Positions 7,032 through 7,630 of a stretch of 7,630 bases of DNA are shown here, one piece after another. Made by a program: the position numbers and the translations under genes. Location of the stretch: the NCBI GenBank assembly GCA_900767075.1, contig CAAFXX010000295.1, forward strand, positions 1-7,630, read 5' to 3'. Below the pieces are notes generated by a model that was not told the DNA's origin, ran no database searches, and saw only the letters and a list, made by a program, of their open reading frames with translations. The stretch's first letter is position 1, and each line of letters begins with the position of its first letter. This DNA comes from Bacteroidales bacterium. GTDB lineage: Bacteria; Bacteroidota; Bacteroidia; Bacteroidales; Muribaculaceae.

Positions 7032-7154
7032 GATTAATCCTGATTATTACTGATTAATCTTGATTAATCCCGATTTATCTTGATTAATCCCGACAAAAAA
7101 TCCCGATTAATCAGGATTAACCGGGATTTATCTGGATTTTTCTGGATTTTTCTT
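7032..7154. repeat. Degenerate tandem array of about 10-bp units, consensus GATTWATCYK
   Basis: Units begin with GAT(T) at 7032, 7042, 7052, 7062, 7072 and 7082, then, after an interrupting GACAAAAAATCCC at 7092-7104, at 7105, 7115, 7125, 7135 and 7145. The core GATTAATC is a perfect palindrome and occurs intact at 7032, 7052, 7062, 7082 and 7105. Other units carry one or two changes (GATTTATC, GATTTTTC, GATTATTA, GATTAACC). The period matches about one helical turn. The array fills most of the convergent gap between the CE8 gene and uxaB, and part of it doubles as the uxaB terminator. Confidence 0.8.
7095..7125 (-). terminator. Rho-independent terminator for the uxaB gene
   Basis: Read on the minus strand, CCCGGTTAAT (7125-7116) pairs with ATTAATCGGG (7111-7102) across the loop CCTG, a 10-bp stem with one G-T wobble. 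It is followed by A and six T residues (7100-7095). It starts about 30 bases past the uxaB stop codon. Both arms come from units of the 10-bp array, and the T-run is what breaks the array's phase. Confidence 0.75.
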
Positions 7155-7155
7155 T

Positions 7156-7630
7156 TTAGAGGATGCCCTCTACTGTGGCGAGCATTCCCTTCTCCTGAAT
7201 CTGGTTGAGGAAGTCGGTAACCATATCGGTCATGCCCGGGATCTTGTTGAGATCGCCGTGCTCTTTCCATATGAGCTCGTCGGCTGCGAGAACGCCTTCT
7301 GCAACCTTGCGGGTGTCGCCTGTAGCCCAGAGATCGGTGAGAAGATCCATGATCTTCTGGTCGTCCTTAGGCACGATATCGGCGCCGTCGGCACGCTTGC
7401 CGCCCTTGTAGTAAGTGATGATGGCGGCAAGACCCAGGACGAGGCCCTTGGGAAGCTCTCCCTTGCGCTCCAGATATGTCTTCACGCCGGGGAGGTCGCG
7501 GGTCTGATATTTCGGGAATGAGTTGAGCATGATGCTCGTCACCTGATGGTCGACATAGGGGTTGTTGAAGCGTTCAAGCACGCTCTCGCCGTATTTCTGG
7601 AGTTCATCCATCGGCAGGTTGAGAGTCTGC
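7156..7630 (-). CDS. uxaB: Tagaturonate reductase (altronate oxidoreductase), C-terminal part; 5' end off the window
   Basis: The minus-strand frame runs from the right edge to a TAA at 7158-7156, giving about 157 residues. UxaB is a cytoplasmic NAD-dependent enzyme of the mannitol dehydrogenase family that reduces D-tagaturonate to D-altronate, the second step of galacturonate catabolism after UxaC. The visible part aligns by eye with the C-terminal domain of E. coli UxaB: LPMDELQKYG for LPRDELESFA, RFNNPYVDHQVTSIMLN for RFRNPYIKHQLLSIALN, LGLAAIITYYKG for FALAALIAFYRG, IPGMTDMVTDFL for VPGLVEQVANDL, and the ending EKGM. The frame is open upstream of the methionine at 7611 (preceded by QTLNLP), so that methionine is internal. 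The Rossmann domain and the catalytic lysine region lie beyond the edge. It is convergent with the CE8 gene and has its own terminator. Confidence 0.9.
   Translation of the reverse strand, partial: QTLNLPMDELQKYGESVLERFNNPYVDHQVTSIMLNSFPKYQTRDLPGVKTYLERKGELPKGLVLGLAAIITYYKGGKRADGADIVPKDDQKIMDLLTDLWATGDTRKVAEGVLAADELIWKEHGDLNKIPGMTDMVTDFLNQIQEKGMLATVEGIL

Noticed and set aside
7032..7154. The 10-bp array considered as a CRISPR.
   Set aside because: The units are contiguous, about 10 bp and without spacers. CRISPR repeats are about 23-47 bp and separated by unique spacers.
7156..7611. A complete 151-residue gene starting at the ATG at 7611.
   Set aside because: The frame is open upstream to the window edge and reads QTLNLP before that methionine, matching the UxaB alignment. 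The methionine is internal and the gene is cut by the window.

Overview
The window looks like a Bacteroidales chromosome fragment, plausibly Muribaculaceae or a Prevotella-like relative. The supporting signs are secreted multi-domain pectin enzymes with Bacteroidetes-style accessory repeats, starts without Shine-Dalgarno sequences, -7 boxes close to TAnnTTTG, and a C-terminal tail of the YYDLQG...R(V) type. The family-level placement is inference; the order is fairly secure.

Layout. Positions 1-1320 (minus strand) carry the first 440 codons of a secreted PL11 rhamnogalacturonan lyase whose 3' end lies beyond the left edge. Positions 1321-1518 are a divergent intergenic region; each side has a -7-like TAATTTCG box. 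Positions 1519-3600 (plus) encode a two-enzyme fusion: an SGNH/CE12-type rhamnogalacturonan acetylesterase followed by a GH28 polygalacturonase-fold glycosidase. After 32 bases, positions 3633-6923 (plus) encode a 1096-residue secreted pectinesterase (CE8) with a long run of beta-sandwich and InlB-like accessory domains and a degenerate sorting-type tail. Positions 6924-7155 are a convergent intergenic region. It holds a strong terminator for the plus-strand genes, two near-identical small hairpins, an array of about 10-bp units built on the palindrome GATTAATC, and a terminator for the minus-strand gene embedded in that array. Positions 7156-7630 (minus) are the C-terminal part of tagaturonate reductase (UxaB), cut by the right edge.

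How it fits together. PL11 cleaves the rhamnogalacturonan-I backbone, CE12 removes acetyl groups from it, GH28 hydrolyses galacturonosyl linkages, and CE8 removes methyl esters from homogalacturonan. UxaB then reduces tagaturonate, an intermediate of galacturonate catabolism, to altronate. The window is therefore a pectin-utilisation locus running from extracytoplasmic depolymerisation to cytoplasmic uronate catabolism. No SusC/SusD pair, regulator, RNA gene, mobile element or CRISPR array is visible. I found no clearly novel system. The most unusual items are the CE12-GH28 fusion with altered GH28 motifs, the divergent CE8 active-site region, and the 10-bp palindrome array.
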